Origin: JAMXLO01 sp963749575
GTDB lineage: Bacteria > Pseudomonadota > Alphaproteobacteria > Acetobacterales > Acetobacteraceae
DNA length: 64,000 nucleotides
Assembly (NCBI GenBank): GCA_963749575.1
Contig: CAVVNM010000017.1
Span: 1 to 64,000 of the forward strand
Reading direction: 5' to 3'
Part shown: positions 1 to 12,210 of the stretch, one piece after another
Layout of the letters: every line of letters starts with the position of its first letter
Position numbering within the stretch: the first letter of the stretch is position 1
Made by a program: the position numbers and the translations under genes
The notes under the pieces: generated by a model
Database searches by the model: none
What the model saw: only the letters and a program-made list of their open reading frames with translations
What the model was told of the DNA's origin: nothing

Positions 1-20
1 AGCCTGTCTTATTCACGAGC
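1..20 (+). repeat. IS left terminal inverted repeat
   Basis: Begins AGCCTGTCTTATTCA and matches the reverse complement of 1614-1633 at 17 of 20 positions. It may extend past the window edge. Confidence 0.75.
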
Positions 21-124
21 ATAGCAGGGATTTGCTGGCGGATGTGGTGTAAGCGGCTGATGTAGCGGAGAGATTTGGGTGTCGAGACCAACCTCTGGGC
101 GAATCGGAGGCTGCCACACCCGCC

Positions 125-1468
125 ATGGAAGACGATACCCTGCTGCCAATCTCGCTGCCAGCGGTGCAGCGCAAGAAGGTGACCGCGGCGTTTGATGGTG
201 GCCGGCTGACGTCGGATGGTGGTGTGCTGCTGTTGTCAGGTGCCGACCGACAGGTTGGTCTCTGTGCAACACTGGCCGCTGTGATCCCCGATCACCGAGA
301 TGCATGTCGCATCACGCATCATCTGGAAGACATCCTGCGTGCCCGCGTGTTTGCGATCGCTTGCGGCTATCCCGACGCGGACGACCTTGATGATCTGCGC
401 TGCGACCCGGCGTTCAAGCTGGCCTGCGGGCGTCTGCCCGAGAGCGGTGATGATCTCGCCTCGCAGCCGACCATCTCGCGGTGGGAGAACGCGCCGGATC
501 TGCGCACGCTGCTGCGACTGGGCTATGCGATGATCGACCTGTGGTGTCGCAGCTACCGCCGGCCGCCGAAGAGCATCACGCTGGACGTCGACGACACGGT
601 GGACGTGGTGCACGGGCACCAGCAGCTGTCACTGTTCAATGCGCACTATGACGAACGGTGCTTCCTGCCGATCCATGTGTATGACGCGGACAGCGGCCAC
701 TGCGTGGCGGTGCTGCTGCGGCCTGGCAAGACGCCGTCCGGCAGGGAGATCCGGGGTCACCTCCGCCGGCTGATCCGGCGCATCCGCCGGCACTGGCCGC
801 ACACCCGGATCCTCATCCGCGGTGACAGCCACTATGGCAGGTCGGAAGTGATGGACTGGTGCGACGCCAACGATGTCGGCTTCATTCTCGGTCTGTCCGG
901 CAACCCGGTGCTGGCGGCACAGGTTGAGCCCACTGCCGATGCGGTGCGCACACGCCGCGCGATCGGTGATCTCGACGCAGTGCGCGACTGGACCGAGACC
1001 CGTTATGGCGCGAAGTCGTGGTCAGGGCCGCGCCGCGTCGCCGCACGCATCGAGGCCACACGGCAGGGTCTCGATATCCGCTATGTCGTCACCAACATCG
1101 GCGGCGGCACCGCGTGGTGGCTGTATGAGTGCCTCTACTGCGCCCGCGGCCAGGCGGAGAACCTGATCAAGCTGCACAAGACCCAGCTTGCCTCCGACCG
1201 CACCAGTTGCCGTTCGCCGCTGGCCAATCAGATGCGACTGCTGCTGCACACCGCCGCCTACTGGCTGATGCTCGCCATACGCGCCGCAATCCCCAAGGTT
1301 CACCCGCTGGCCAGAGCCGAGTTCGCCACCCTCCGCCTGCGGCTGCTCAAGCTGGCAGCCCGTATCAGCGAGACCACCAGCCGTATCCGCATCGCCTTCG
1401 CCACCGCATGCCCAGAGGCGGCTCTGTTCCGCAGCCTCGCCAGCGCTCTTTGCTGCCGACCGCCATAG
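125..1468 (+). CDS. IS1380-family DDE transposase
   Basis: This is the transposase of the insertion sequence, 447 residues, complete and in one frame, as expected for IS1380. The N-terminal region carries the family pattern FDGGRLTSDGGVLLLS near residues 18-35. Candidate acidic catalytic residues are the aspartates of LDVDDTVD (about 153-160), the aspartate of RGDSHYGR (about 232-239) and the glutamate of GQAENLIK (about 342-349). That arrangement fits a DDE nuclease acting on the ends at 1-20 and 1614-1633. The start at 125 follows a short leader after the left repeat. The gene is intact, unlike many neighbours, so the element is probably recent and possibly still mobile. Confidence 0.9.
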   Translation: MEDDTLLPISLPAVQRKKVTAAFDGGRLTSDGGVLLLSGADRQVGLCATLAAVIPDHRDACRITHHLEDILRARVFAIACGYPDADDLDDLRCDPAFKLACGRLPESGDDLASQPTISRWENAPDLRTLLRLGYAMIDLWCRSYRRPPKSITLDVDDTVDVVHGHQQLSLFNAHYDERCFLPIHVYDADSGHCVAVLLRPGKTPSGREIRGHLRRLIRRIRRHWPHTRILIRGDSHYGRSEVMDWCDANDVGFILGLSGNPVLAAQVEPTADAVRTRRAIGDLDAVRDWTETRYGAKSWSGPRRVAARIEATRQGLDIRYVVTNIGGGTAWWLYECLYCARGQAENLIKLHKTQLASDRTSCRSPLANQMRLLLHTAAYWLMLAIRAAIPKVHPLARAEFATLRLRLLKLAARISETTSRIRIAFATACPEAALFRSLASALCCRPP

Positions 1469-1613
1469 CCATCGGGGCCAGTGTCCCGTTCGCCCCAAAC
1501 TCTCGCAACCTACAACGCCTGACACATCTGCCGGACCAAAACGCGGTTCACCCAGCAACCGGTCGCCGCGTCCGTTACGCATCCCGTTCTCGATCCGTAA
1601 CGTGACCCGCCGC

Positions 1614-1633
1614 GCTGATGAATAAGACGGGCT
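1614..1633 (-). repeat. IS right terminal inverted repeat
   Basis: GCTGATGAATAAGACGGGCT is the inverted partner of bases 1-20 (17 of 20 matches). It marks the junction with the disrupted integrase gene. Confidence 0.8.
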
Positions 1634-1967
1634 AATGACTTGGCTATGTGCCACGCCGTCAGGTCGCGGAGCCTGAGTGCACCCAGCCGCGCACGCCACC
1701 AGCGCAAACGAGCAGCGAGCATACGCTGGTCCTTCTTGTCTGCTAGTTCCTCCACAAGGAATGCATGGATCGCTTCAGCCACCGTCTTGCCGCTGCCGGC
1801 AGCATAGGTGCCGTTACGCATTTGTGACTCGATGTCGACCCGCCCAATCCTTCGCTGCCGAAAGCCTGGTGAAGCTGCGCGTCGGCGGGTGGGTGGCCTT
1901 CGCGCCGAACCTTTACCCGGTAGGTGGTGGTGCCTTTCGCGCTTCTGCGCGTCTCGATGGTTGCCAT
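1634..1967 (-). pseudogene. tyrosine recombinase (phage-type integrase), N-terminal part, interrupted by IS
   Basis: Read on the minus strand from an ATG at 1967, the start MATIETRRSAKGTTTYRVKV resembles the N terminus of phage or ICE integrases. After two frame changes between about 1810 and 1880 the reading continues with NGTYAAGSGKTVAEAIHAF and WRARLGALRLRDLTAWHIA. These segments fit the arm-binding and core-binding (SAM-like) domains. Reading stops at the IS right end, so the catalytic domain with R..HxxR..Y is outside the window or lost. The gene starts about 180 bp from a truncated tRNA-Cys gene, the usual place for an integrase at its attachment site. The integrase assignment is firm; whether the frame changes are decay or sequence error is unclear. 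Confidence 0.75.
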
Positions 1968-2148
1968 GGTGGCGGTGTCCCCAGCACTGGTGTGCTGGGG
2001 CCGCTCAACCCGGCGCGGTAACCGCCGACGTCGTCGGTCTGCCGGCTTTCGCCGGCGCCGAACCTAAGTCCACTGTCCCGTCTGTGTCCCAAGTCGCGGT
2101 CTCCCACTCCTACGGCTCTGATTTCCTTGGTGTTTTCCGGCCAATGGA

Positions 2149-2190
2149 GAGGATTTGCAGTCCGCTGCATCACCACTCTGCCACCGGACC
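2149..2190 (-). pseudogene. tRNA-Cys(GCA), 5' half only
   Basis: On the minus strand from 2190: an acceptor 5' strand GGTCCGG, a D-arm GGCAGAGTGGTGATGCA, then an anticodon arm GCGGACTGCAAATCC with GCA at 2158-2156. After this point no T-arm or matching acceptor 3' strand (CCGGACC plus CCA) follows. The match to cysteine tRNA therefore ends at the anticodon arm. Together with the adjacent integrase this looks like one half of an attachment site in a tRNA gene. The intact tRNA would be at the other end of the element or elsewhere. Confidence 0.65.
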
Positions 2191-2377
2191 GTCCTGAGGC
2201 GAGGTGGCGTATATCGGGGTTGCCGCCCCGCCGGTCAAGTCAGCGGTACGCGTCCAGGGCAATGGTAGCCGCTCATCCTGCGCCATCATGAAACGCGCGC
2301 CCACCGCGCGCTCGATTGGCGCGACGCCCGCCGCGCCTCTATAAGCGGCCTAGTCCCCAGCCCGACGAGAGCCAGCC

Positions 2378-3063
2378 ATGGACCATGCCGCCCAGGCATT
2401 CGCAGAAGCCCGCAACCGCATGGTGGACAGCCAGATCCGCCCCAACAAGGTGAACGATCCCCGCATCATCGCCGCGATGCGCCGATCTGCCGCGTCAGCG
2501 CTTCCTCCCGCCGCACCTGGCGTCGCTCGCCTATGCCGACGAGGACGTACCGCTTGGCGAGGGCAGGGTGCTGATCGAGCCCGCGGTCATCGCCCGCCTG
2601 GTGCAACTGACGGCGGTCGCCGCCGGCGAGCGTGCCCTGGTGGTAGCCGCCGGCACTGGCTACGGCGCGGCTCTGTTGGCCGCCTGCGGCGCCAGGGTCA
2701 CCGCGCTCGAGGAGGCAGCGTCTTTGCAGGCGGTCGCACGCAGCTGTGCTGGCGGAGTTGGCGCCCTCGGTGAGTCTGGTCGCCGGCCCACTCGCCGCCG
2801 GCTGGCCGCCGGGCGCGCCGTACGACGTGATCCTGATCGAGGGCGCGGTCCGCGAAATCCCGCCGGCGATCGGCGAGCAGTTGCACCAGCAGACCGGCCG
2901 GCTGGTGGCGGTCCTCACCGGCGCGGCTGGCGTCTGCCAGGCCGTGCTGGCCGAGGCCATCGCTGCCGGGCTCCGCCCGCAGCCGATGTTCGACTGTGCC
3001 ACAGCGCCGACTCCCCAGCCTGCTGCCATCGCCAGGTTTCGTATTCTGAACATCATGCCGTAA
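2378..3063 (+). CDS. pcm: protein-L-isoaspartate O-methyltransferase family protein (frameshifted)
   Basis: A SAM-dependent methyltransferase of the PIMT family, which repairs isoaspartyl residues; many alphaproteobacterial members are divergent. The N terminus RNRMVDSQIRPNKVNDPRII is typical of the family. The SAM-binding motif I reads ALVVAAGTGYGAALLA, and a later segment PYDVILIEGAVREIP corresponds to motif II. The reading frame changes near 2483 and near 2740, and the pieces join into a protein of about 228 residues, the usual length. It ends just upstream of the tolC-like gene, with which it probably forms a unit. The breaks look like one-base errors because sequence on both sides is conserved. 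Confidence 0.8.
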
Positions 3064-3126
3064 GCTCTTGGCGTCTGGTTGCTCGCTGTGGCACATGAGA
3101 CCGTGCCGCGCAGAGGAGGAGCGCAC

Positions 3127-4707
3127 ATGGTCCTACGGCACGGCTGGTTGTTCGGTCTCGGCGTGGCCCTCGCGGCCGCGCCGGCGCTCGGCCAGGCGCC
3201 GGCGAGCACGCCCTCTGCCTGCCAAGCCGGCAGCCGAGACCACGGGCCTGCCAAGACCATAACCGTCGCCCAGACGACGGCGAAGCCGGTGCTGGCGATG
3301 ACCGCCGCGCCACCTTCGCAGCCGGGCACGCCGCACACGCTGGCCGAGGCGCTCGCCGCCACCTATTCGGGCCAACCGGTCGCTGCTGGCCGAGCGAGCC
3401 AAGTTGCGGGCAACCGACGAGAACGTGCCGCAGGCCCTGTCCGGCTGGCGGCCGACTGTCGTGATGGCAGGAACCGGCGGCTATGGCGACGGCATGACGC
3501 GGATCATTTCCGGCTCGTCAGGGCAGTCCCTCAACACGCGGACCGACCGGATGGTCGGCACGGCACAGGCTACGCTGACGCAGCCGCTCTATAACGGCGG
3601 CAAGACCCAGGCCAGCTTGAACCGCGCCAAGAACCAGGTGATGGCAGAGCGCGCCAATCTGATCGCACAGGAGCAGACCAGCTTCATCAACACAGTGATC
3701 GCCTATGTCGGCCCGGCGATACCGCTCTCCGCATCTCAGGTTCAGGTCGGCGTGATCGAGACGCAGCAGCTGCTCGCCCTCGCGATCAACAACGAGCAGG
3801 TGCTGGCAAAGCAGCTCCAGGCGACCAACGACCGGTTCCGGGTCGGCGAGATCACCCGCACCGACGTCGCCCAGGCCGAGGCCGCACTGGCGCAGGCGAC
3901 AGCGCAGCGGCAGACCGCGGAAGGCAACCTGGAGACCGCGCGCGGCACGTTCCAGCAGGTGGTCGGCTTCCTGCCGCCGGGCGATCTGGTCGCAGCCGCA
4001 GCCGCTCGCGCTGCCGGTGAAGACCGAGCGGGACGCCACGCATCATGGCGGCGAACAACAACCCGACGGTGCTCGCCGCGCTGTTCAACGACGCCGCCGC
4101 GAAGGACGCGATCGACGTCGCGTTCGCCCAGCTCATGCCGCAGGTCAGCTTTCAGGGGCAGGTGTTCCAGTCGAACAACGCGACTGCCCGCAGCTCGCAG
4201 GCGAACGGCTATCAGGCGGTCGTTCAGCTCTCGGTGCCGGTCTATCAGGGCGGCGCCGAGTATTCCGCGGTGCGCCAGGCGCGGCAGAGCGCGCAGCAGA
4301 CCACGCAGCAGGTGGACGACGCGCGCCGCACCGCAGTGCAGAATGCGGTGCAGGCGTGGGAGACAGCTGGTCGCGGCCAGAGCCTCGGCCGACAGCACAC
4401 GGGAGGCGGTCCGCGCCAACGAGATCGCCCTCGAAGGCGTGGAGCGCGAGGCCATCGTCGGCAGCCGCACCACGCTCGACGTGCTGAACGCGCAGCAGAC
4501 CTTGCTGAATTCGCGGGTCACGCTGGTGCAGAACCTCGCGCAGATTGTCACCGCATCCGTATCAGGTCGCCGCAGGCAATCGGGCGGCTGACCGCGCACG
4601 ATCTGCATCTGCCGGTGCCGTTGTATGACGAGACCGCCTACTACAATGCGGTGAAGAACAAGTGGGTCGGCCTCGGCGACTACGCGACCGACCAGCCGGG
4701 CCGCTGA
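3127..4707 (+). CDS. tolC: TolC-family outer membrane efflux protein (frameshifted)
   Basis: Outer-membrane channel of type I secretion or RND efflux systems. The ATG at 3127 is preceded by a strong GAGGAGGAG ribosome site and gives a signal peptide ending near ALGQA. Recognisable TolC segments follow in order: TLTQPLYNGGKT, FRVGEITRTDVAQAEAALAQ, VQLSVPVYQGGAEYSAVRQA and EAIVGSRTTLDVLNAQQTLL. The last two belong to the second half of the internal duplication. The frame changes at about 3370, 4010, 4365 and 4565, and probably twice more around 3710-3760. The pieces sum to about 525 residues, normal for the family. It lies directly upstream of popZ and valS, an order seen in other alphaproteobacteria. 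The partner pump is not in the window. Confidence 0.8.
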
Positions 4708-4719
4708 GAGACGAACACG

Positions 4720-5247
4720 ATGAGCGCATCGCAGACACCCCCTGTTCCGACTGGCACAGCCGCCGCCCCCGGTGGCGCGGCAGGCGCCGATCCATCGATG
4801 GAGGACATCCTCGCCTCGATCCGCCGCATCCTGAGCGAGGATGAGGCGCCGGCTGCGGGCGGCAGTCCGTCGGCAGCGCAACCAGCAGGTGACGGCGTGC
4901 TGGTGCTCGATCCCGCCATGATGGTGCCCGACCCGGCACACGAGGCGGAGCCGCGCGGCGCCCATCGCCCATCGCGGTGGTCGCGCCGCCGCCAGTGGAG
5001 CGACGTATCGTCGGCTCTGGTGGCGCCTGAGGCCGCGGCCGCGGCGGCGTCCTCGGTCGAAAGCCTGGTGCGCGCCTTGGCGGAGCGGACCATGCGGGTG
5101 CACAGCGGCGGCCCGACAATCGAGGACATCGTGCGCGAGGAACTGCGGCCGCTGCTGAAGGCATGGCTCGACGCCAACCTGCCACCGCTGGTCGAGCGCC
5201 TGGTACGCGCCGAGATCGAGCGCGTCGTAGGCCGCGCCGTACCCTGA
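4720..5247 (+). CDS. popZ: PopZ-type polar organizing protein (DUF2497)
   Basis: 175 residues in one frame. The N-terminal helix SMEDILASIRRILSEDEA (about 26-43) is the conserved regulator-binding segment of PopZ. It is followed by a Pro/Ala-rich acidic linker and a C-terminal helical oligomerisation region, with TIEDIVREELRPLLKAWLDA followed by NLPPLVERLVRAEIERVV. In Caulobacter, PopZ forms a polar matrix that anchors the ParB-parS complex and polarity kinases. Position immediately upstream of valS supports the assignment. It begins 12 bp after the tolC stop, suggesting co-transcription. Function in this organism is inferred from family and context. Confidence 0.85.
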   Translation: MSASQTPPVPTGTAAAPGGAAGADPSMEDILASIRRILSEDEAPAAGGSPSAAQPAGDGVLVLDPAMMVPDPAHEAEPRGAHRPSRWSRRRQWSDVSSALVAPEAAAAAASSVESLVRALAERTMRVHSGGPTIEDIVREELRPLLKAWLDANLPPLVERLVRAEIERVVGRAVP

Positions 5248-5304
5248 TCCGTATTGTCATCGTTGGCCTCCTGCGGCATCCGCGTGAGGCCGCAGGAGAG
5301 CGAG

Positions 5305-7999
<2,695 letters not shown>

Positions 8000-8003
<4 letters not shown>

Positions 8004-8754
8004 CCGTTGGCCTGATCGTCGCCATCGCGGTCACCGGTGTCGTGATCGGCATTGCCATCGGCGCGGTCGGCATCGGTGGCGTGCTGCTGGTGCCGTTCCT
8101 GACGTTGACGCTCGGCATCGACGTGAAGCACGCCATCGCCGCCGCGTTGTTGAGCTATCTGCCAAGTTGCGTCGTTGCGGTCACGCTCTATGGCCGGCGC
8201 GGTTCCATCCCTTGGCGCGAGGCCGGACTGCTCTGCCTTGCTGCGCTGCCGACCGCCTGGCTCGGAGCGCATGCCGCACAGCATGCGCCGGCCGGCCTGC
8301 TGGAAGCGGCGATCGGCGGGCTGCTGCTGGCGGGCGGCGTCTATGCATTGCTGCCGCCACGGGCCGCCGCGATCGGGCGGAGCAGGCTGTCATCCGCAAC
8401 GCTGCTCGGCCTCGGCGGTGGCACCGGCTTCGTCTCCGCGCTGACCGGCGCGGGCGGCGCATTCGTGCTGCTGCCGGCATTGCTGCTGCTCGATACCCCG
8501 GTGCTGGCCGCGATCGGCACTGGGCCAGGCGATCGCGCTGCCGATCGCGGGCCTCGCCAGTCTGGCCAACATCGTTGCGGGCATCATGGATTTCTGGCTC
8601 GCCGCCGGCCTGGCCGCTGACGCTGACGCTCGGGATTGCGATCGGCACCCCGATCGCGCATGCATTGCCGCAGCTTCTGCTGCGTCGCCTGCTGGGTTCG
8701 GCCGTGGTGCTTGCCGGTCTCGCCATGCTCCTGCGCACCGTGGCGCGGCTGTGA
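8000..8754 (+). CDS. TauE/SafE-family sulfite/anion exporter (frameshifted)
   Basis: Integral membrane protein of about 250 residues. The N-terminal segment has the family pattern GIAIGAVGIGGVLLVPFLTL (about 14-33), and the second repeat has GGGTGFVSALTGAGGAFVLL, showing the TauE internal duplication. TauE/SafE proteins are associated with export of sulfoacetate, sulfite or other organic anions; the substrate here is unknown. The start overlaps the valS stop by four bases (ATGA), implying translational coupling. The frame changes near 8523 and 8610. The end LLRRLLGSAVVLAGLAMLLR is a last hydrophobic helix. Confidence 0.75.
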
Positions 8755-8798
8755 CCCATTCAACCAGGAACCAATCGCCCAAACAGGAATCAATCGCC

Positions 8799-10454
8799 AT
8801 GAGCAGCACAACGATCCGCGGCGCCGACATCGTGATGCGCACGCTGGAACGTGCCGGGCACAACACGATCTTCACGCTGTCCGGCAACCACATCATGTCG
8901 CTGTTCGACGCCGCGATCGATACCCGGCACCGACTGGTGCACACGCGGCACGAGGCGGCGGCGGTACACATGGCCGACGCCTGGGGACGGCTGACCGGCG
9001 AGCCAGGCATCGCCATGGTCACCGGCGGTCCCGGCCACGCCAACGCCGCCGCCGCGCTGATGACTGCGCAGGGTCAGGAGTCGCCGCTGGTGCTGCTGTC
9101 GGGGCATACCGAAACGACGCAGCTTGGCCGCGGCGGCTTTCAGGAACTGCGCCAGGCCGAAGTGGCGGCGCCGATGGCGAAGGCGTCGTGGACCGCAGCG
9201 TCGGTGGCGAGCCTTGGCGTCGAGGTGGCGAAGGCGATCCGCATCGCGCGCTCCGGCCGGCCCGGGCCGGTGCATCTCAGCCTGCCGTCGGATCTGCTCG
9301 ACGCGACCGTGGCAGTCAGCGAGGTCGTGTGGCCGGAGCCTGATGCGTTTGTCGCGTCGCCGGTCGCGCTGAGCGACGCGGCCGCCGATACAATCCTCGG
9401 CATCGTCGCCGCGGCGCAGCGTCCATTCCTGCTTGCCGGGCCGGCGCTGGCCAATCGGACTGGACGCGATCTGCTGGCACGCATCGAGGCCGCGACGCGG
9501 ATTCCCACCGCGATCATGGAGAGCCCGCGCGGCTTCAACGATGCGACGCTCGGCGCCTTCGCCGATGCGATTCGGCGTGCGGACCTTGTCATCCTGCTCG
9601 GCAAGGCGCTCGACTTCACGCTGAAGTTCGGCGAACCCCCGCGGTCGATGTCGCCTGCCGCTGGGTCGTCGTCGATCCGGAGCCAGCGCTGGTCGATCGC
9701 GCGATCCGGGAGAGGGGCGAATCCATCGTGTTCAGCTGTGTCGCGGATACCCGTCCGGCTGGGGAGGCGCTGCTTCGCCACGCCGTCGGGAAGCGAGTTG
9801 TCGAGCGAAGCTTGGTTGGCCGAAGTGCAGTCAATGCTGAAGGAACGGCCGGCTGCATGGGCTGCGCTGGCATCCAAGACGCCAGGCAAATTGCATCCGA
9901 TCGAGGTGTTCCGTGCGCTGTTGCCCCATGTCCGCAAGCATCCCGACACAGTGCTGATCTGCGACGGCGGCGAGTTCGCGCAATGGGGTCAGAGCGTGTT
10001 GCCGGTGTTGCCGCGCCGGCTGATCAACGGTGTCGGCGGTTCGATCGGTTCGTCGCTGCCGATGGCAGGCGCGGCGCGCGTCATTGAGCCCGAAGCGCCG
10101 GTGTTCGTCGTGCTGGGCGACGGCACGTTCGGCTTCCACATGGCGGAGTTCGAGACCGCGGTGCGCTGCAACCTGCCATTCGTCGCGGTGGTCGGCACCG
10201 ACGCGCGCTGGAATGCCGAGTACAATCTGCAGGTGCGCGACTATGGCCCCAACCGAACCTTCGGCTGTGAACTACTGCCGACCCGGTACGACCTTGTGGT
10301 CGCTGCGCTGGGCGGACATGGCGAGTTGGTGCAGAGCGCGGACGAATTGCCAGGCGCCATCGAGCGCTCGCTGGCGAGCGGCAAGCCGGCGTGCATCAAT
10401 GTGATGATCGAGAGCATTCCTGCGCCCACGGTGCGCCGAACGCCGCGAAATTGA
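8799..10454 (+). CDS. thiamine diphosphate-dependent enzyme, acetolactate-synthase-like
   Basis: A three-domain ThDP enzyme of about 551 residues. The N-terminal pyrimidine-binding domain has the catalytic glutamate in HTRHEAAAVHMADAWGRLTG. The C-terminal domain has the ThDP/Mg signature GDGTFGFHMAEFETA followed by the WN pair about 30 residues on. ATG at 8799 starts the recognisable MSSTTIRGADIVMRTLERAG. From about 9645 to 9790 the sequence reads in another frame, so a pair of compensating indels disturbs the central domain. The family includes acetolactate synthase, oxalyl-CoA decarboxylase and benzoylformate decarboxylase. No regulatory subunit gene is adjacent, so biosynthetic acetolactate synthase is unlikely; the substrate is open. 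Confidence 0.75.
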   Translation: MSSTTIRGADIVMRTLERAGHNTIFTLSGNHIMSLFDAAIDTRHRLVHTRHEAAAVHMADAWGRLTGEPGIAMVTGGPGHANAAAALMTAQGQESPLVLLSGHTETTQLGRGGFQELRQAEVAAPMAKASWTAASVASLGVEVAKAIRIARSGRPGPVHLSLPSDLLDATVAVSEVVWPEPDAFVASPVALSDAAADTILGIVAAAQRPFLLAGPALANRTGRDLLARIEAATRIPTAIMESPRGFNDATLGAFADAIRRADLVILLGKALDFTLKFGEPPRSMSPAAGSSSIRSQRWSIARSGRGANPSCSAVSRIPVRLGRRCFATPSGSELSSEAWLAEVQSMLKERPAAWAALASKTPGKLHPIEVFRALLPHVRKHPDTVLICDGGEFAQWGQSVLPVLPRRLINGVGGSIGSSLPMAGAARVIEPEAPVFVVLGDGTFGFHMAEFETAVRCNLPFVAVVGTDARWNAEYNLQVRDYGPNRTFGCELLPTRYDLVVAALGGHGELVQSADELPGAIERSLASGKPACINVMIESIPAPTVRRTPRN

Positions 10455-10458
10455 CGGT

Positions 10459-11172
10459 TCACTCCGCGCGGCGCCATTCCGCCCACCACAGCCAGGCCGA
10501 TGCGACGATCAGCAGCGCAAACGCGATCGGTCCGTGCAGGCTGGCGTGACTGGTCTGCAGCTCCCAGCCGAACGCGACCAGCAGCACGAGCGGCGGCCAC
10601 GGCGCACGCCGCGCCAGCAGCAGGGCGACAGCGATCAGCAGTGCCGCCGCGAACGCCGCCCAGGATCCGGTCAGACTGACGAACGAACCGACCCCGCCCA
10701 CCCAGGCATCGGTCCAGACGGTGTTGAGCAGCAGCACGATACCATCGACCTGCTCGGCGCTCAGCTTGCCGGCGGCCGCCAGGCTTTCGGTGGTCACGAT
10801 CGTCCGGCCGAGCCCGATCCCGCCGATCGCGTCGAGCACCGTGTAGTAGATCAGGAACACGAACGTCGCGGTGCGCGCGAGCCAGGCGACGGCAACGGCG
10901 GCAACGCTATCCGGGTGCTCGATCCGCGCCACCATCAGCCACAGGCCGATCGCAACCAGACCGACCATCGGCGTCTGGATCATGTGCAGCGTGAACCACC
11001 AGTTCGGGCCGAAATAGTTCAGCGCCTGGAACTGTGGCTGATCAGGCTCCGGCTTCGACAGGAACTGGTACATCCCTGGATGCGCCGTGAACCCGGCGGG
11101 ATGGAACAGTTCGATGGCGATCAACACCGCAGGCGCCGCCAACAGGCAGAGCCACCACAGGGCGGTTTTCAT
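10459..11172 (-). CDS. hypothetical multi-pass membrane protein
   Basis: 237 residues in one frame with about six hydrophobic segments. One is near the N terminus (WWLCLLAAPAVLIAIELFHP), and others include NWWFTLHMIQTPMVGLVAIG, the region around ATFVFLIYYTVLDAIGGIGL, and the C-terminal WPPLVLLVAFGWELQTSHAS region. I do not recognise a named family. It lies 3 bp downstream of pdxA on the same strand, so the two are probably co-transcribed. It converges with the ThDP enzyme gene, with only 4 bp between their stops. Confidence 0.7.
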   Translation of the reverse strand: MKTALWWLCLLAAPAVLIAIELFHPAGFTAHPGMYQFLSKPEPDQPQFQALNYFGPNWWFTLHMIQTPMVGLVAIGLWLMVARIEHPDSVAAVAVAWLARTATFVFLIYYTVLDAIGGIGLGRTIVTTESLAAAGKLSAEQVDGIVLLLNTVWTDAWVGGVGSFVSLTGSWAAFAAALLIAVALLLARRAPWPPLVLLVAFGWELQTSHASLHGPIAFALLIVASAWLWWAEWRRAE

Positions 11173-11175
11173 CGC

Positions 11176-12210
11176 TCAGTTCGCGGCTTGCGCCACCTCG
11201 TCGCCCAGGCGCACGCCACGTACCACGTATTCCGCGGCAACCTTGATCGCCTCGATCATGCTGACCGCGCTCGCGCGGCCGGTGCCGGCGATGTCGAACG
11301 CCGTGCCGTGATCGACGCTGGTGCGCAGGATCGGCAATCCGAGGGTCACGCTGACGGTCTTTTCGAAGTCCATCATCTTCGCGGCGATGTGGCCTTGGTC
11401 GTGATACAGCGACAATACTGCGTCGTAACGACCGATGCGTGCCATGTGGAACACCGAGTCCGCCGGCACCGGCCCGCTGACCTTCATGCCGCGCGCGCGT
11501 GCCGCCTCGATCGCCGGCTTGATAGCCTCGATCTCCTCGCGGCCGAACAGGCCGTCTTCGCCGCCGTGTGGATTGAGCGCGGCGACCGCCAGATGCGGCG
11601 CATCGATGCCGAGCTGACGCAGCGCCTTCATGCTGTTCTCGATGCCCTTCAACGTACGCTCGCGCGTGATCTGGCGGCACGCCTCCACCAGGGACAAATG
11701 GCGGGTGAGGAAGAAGATCTTCAGCCCACTGATGGTGAACATCGTCATCTCTTCGCGCGCGCCGGTGTGTTCGGCGAACATCTCGGTGTGGCCGATGAAC
11801 GGTATCTTCGCCGCCTTCAGCGACTCCTTGTTGATCGGCGTGGTCGCCACGCCGGCGATGCGGCCGGCCATCGCCAGGTCGATCGAGGCACGGATCGCGG
11901 CATAGGCGGCCTCACCGCCAAGCGCCTGCACTTCGCCCATCCGCAGCACGTCCGGGTCGGCGGTGTCCTGATGCACCACGTCGATCACGCCGGCATGGTC
12001 GGCGATCGCCTCGGGCCCGGCAATCCGGTTCAGCGATGCCGACAGGTCGCATACCGACAGCGCCCGCTCGAACACCCGCGCGTCACCGATCAGGAAGCTG
12101 CGCGAGATCGCTCGCACCTCCGGGTCCAGCAATGCGCGCACCGCGATCTCCGGGCCGATGCCGGCGGGATCGCCCATCGTGACGGCCAGAACAGGTCTTG
12201 CCTCGGTCAT
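11176..12210 (-). CDS. pdxA: 4-hydroxythreonine-4-phosphate dehydrogenase family protein
   Basis: 344 residues, full length, in one frame. PdxA oxidises 4-phosphohydroxy-L-threonine in pyridoxal 5'-phosphate synthesis; relatives (PdxA2) act on threonate or erythronate phosphates. Diagnostic segments are VLAVTMGDPAGIGPEIAVRA at the N terminus, TTPINKESLKAAKIPFIGHT (substrate loop), ALNPHGGEDGLFGREE, and the metal-site region SLYHDQGHIAAKMMDFEKTV with DHGTAFDIAGTG near the end. The neighbour is an unknown membrane protein and not other pdx genes. Biosynthetic PdxA and catabolic PdxA2 therefore cannot be separated from sequence alone. Confidence 0.88.
   Translation of the reverse strand: MTEARPVLAVTMGDPAGIGPEIAVRALLDPEVRAISRSFLIGDARVFERALSVCDLSASLNRIAGPEAIADHAGVIDVVHQDTADPDVLRMGEVQALGGEAAYAAIRASIDLAMAGRIAGVATTPINKESLKAAKIPFIGHTEMFAEHTGAREEMTMFTISGLKIFFLTRHLSLVEACRQITRERTLKGIENSMKALRQLGIDAPHLAVAALNPHGGEDGLFGREEIEAIKPAIEAARARGMKVSGPVPADSVFHMARIGRYDAVLSLYHDQGHIAAKMMDFEKTVSVTLGLPILRTSVDHGTAFDIAGTGRASAVSMIEAIKVAAEYVVRGVRLGDEVAQAAN

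Larger units (their letters stand above)
1..1633 (+). mobile_element. IS1380-family insertion sequence
   Basis: A single transposase gene is bracketed by terminal inverted repeats at 1-20 and 1614-1633 that agree at 17 of 20 positions. The length of about 1.63 kb fits the IS1380 family. The right end abuts the coding sequence of a tyrosine recombinase, so the element interrupts that gene. The left end coincides with the window edge, so the target duplication cannot be seen; the right flank begins AATG. Confidence 0.85.

Noticed and set aside
1022..1699. Long minus-strand frame across the transposase
   Set aside because: It lies antisense to a well-supported transposase and has no family signature; it is a shadow frame of GC-rich sequence.
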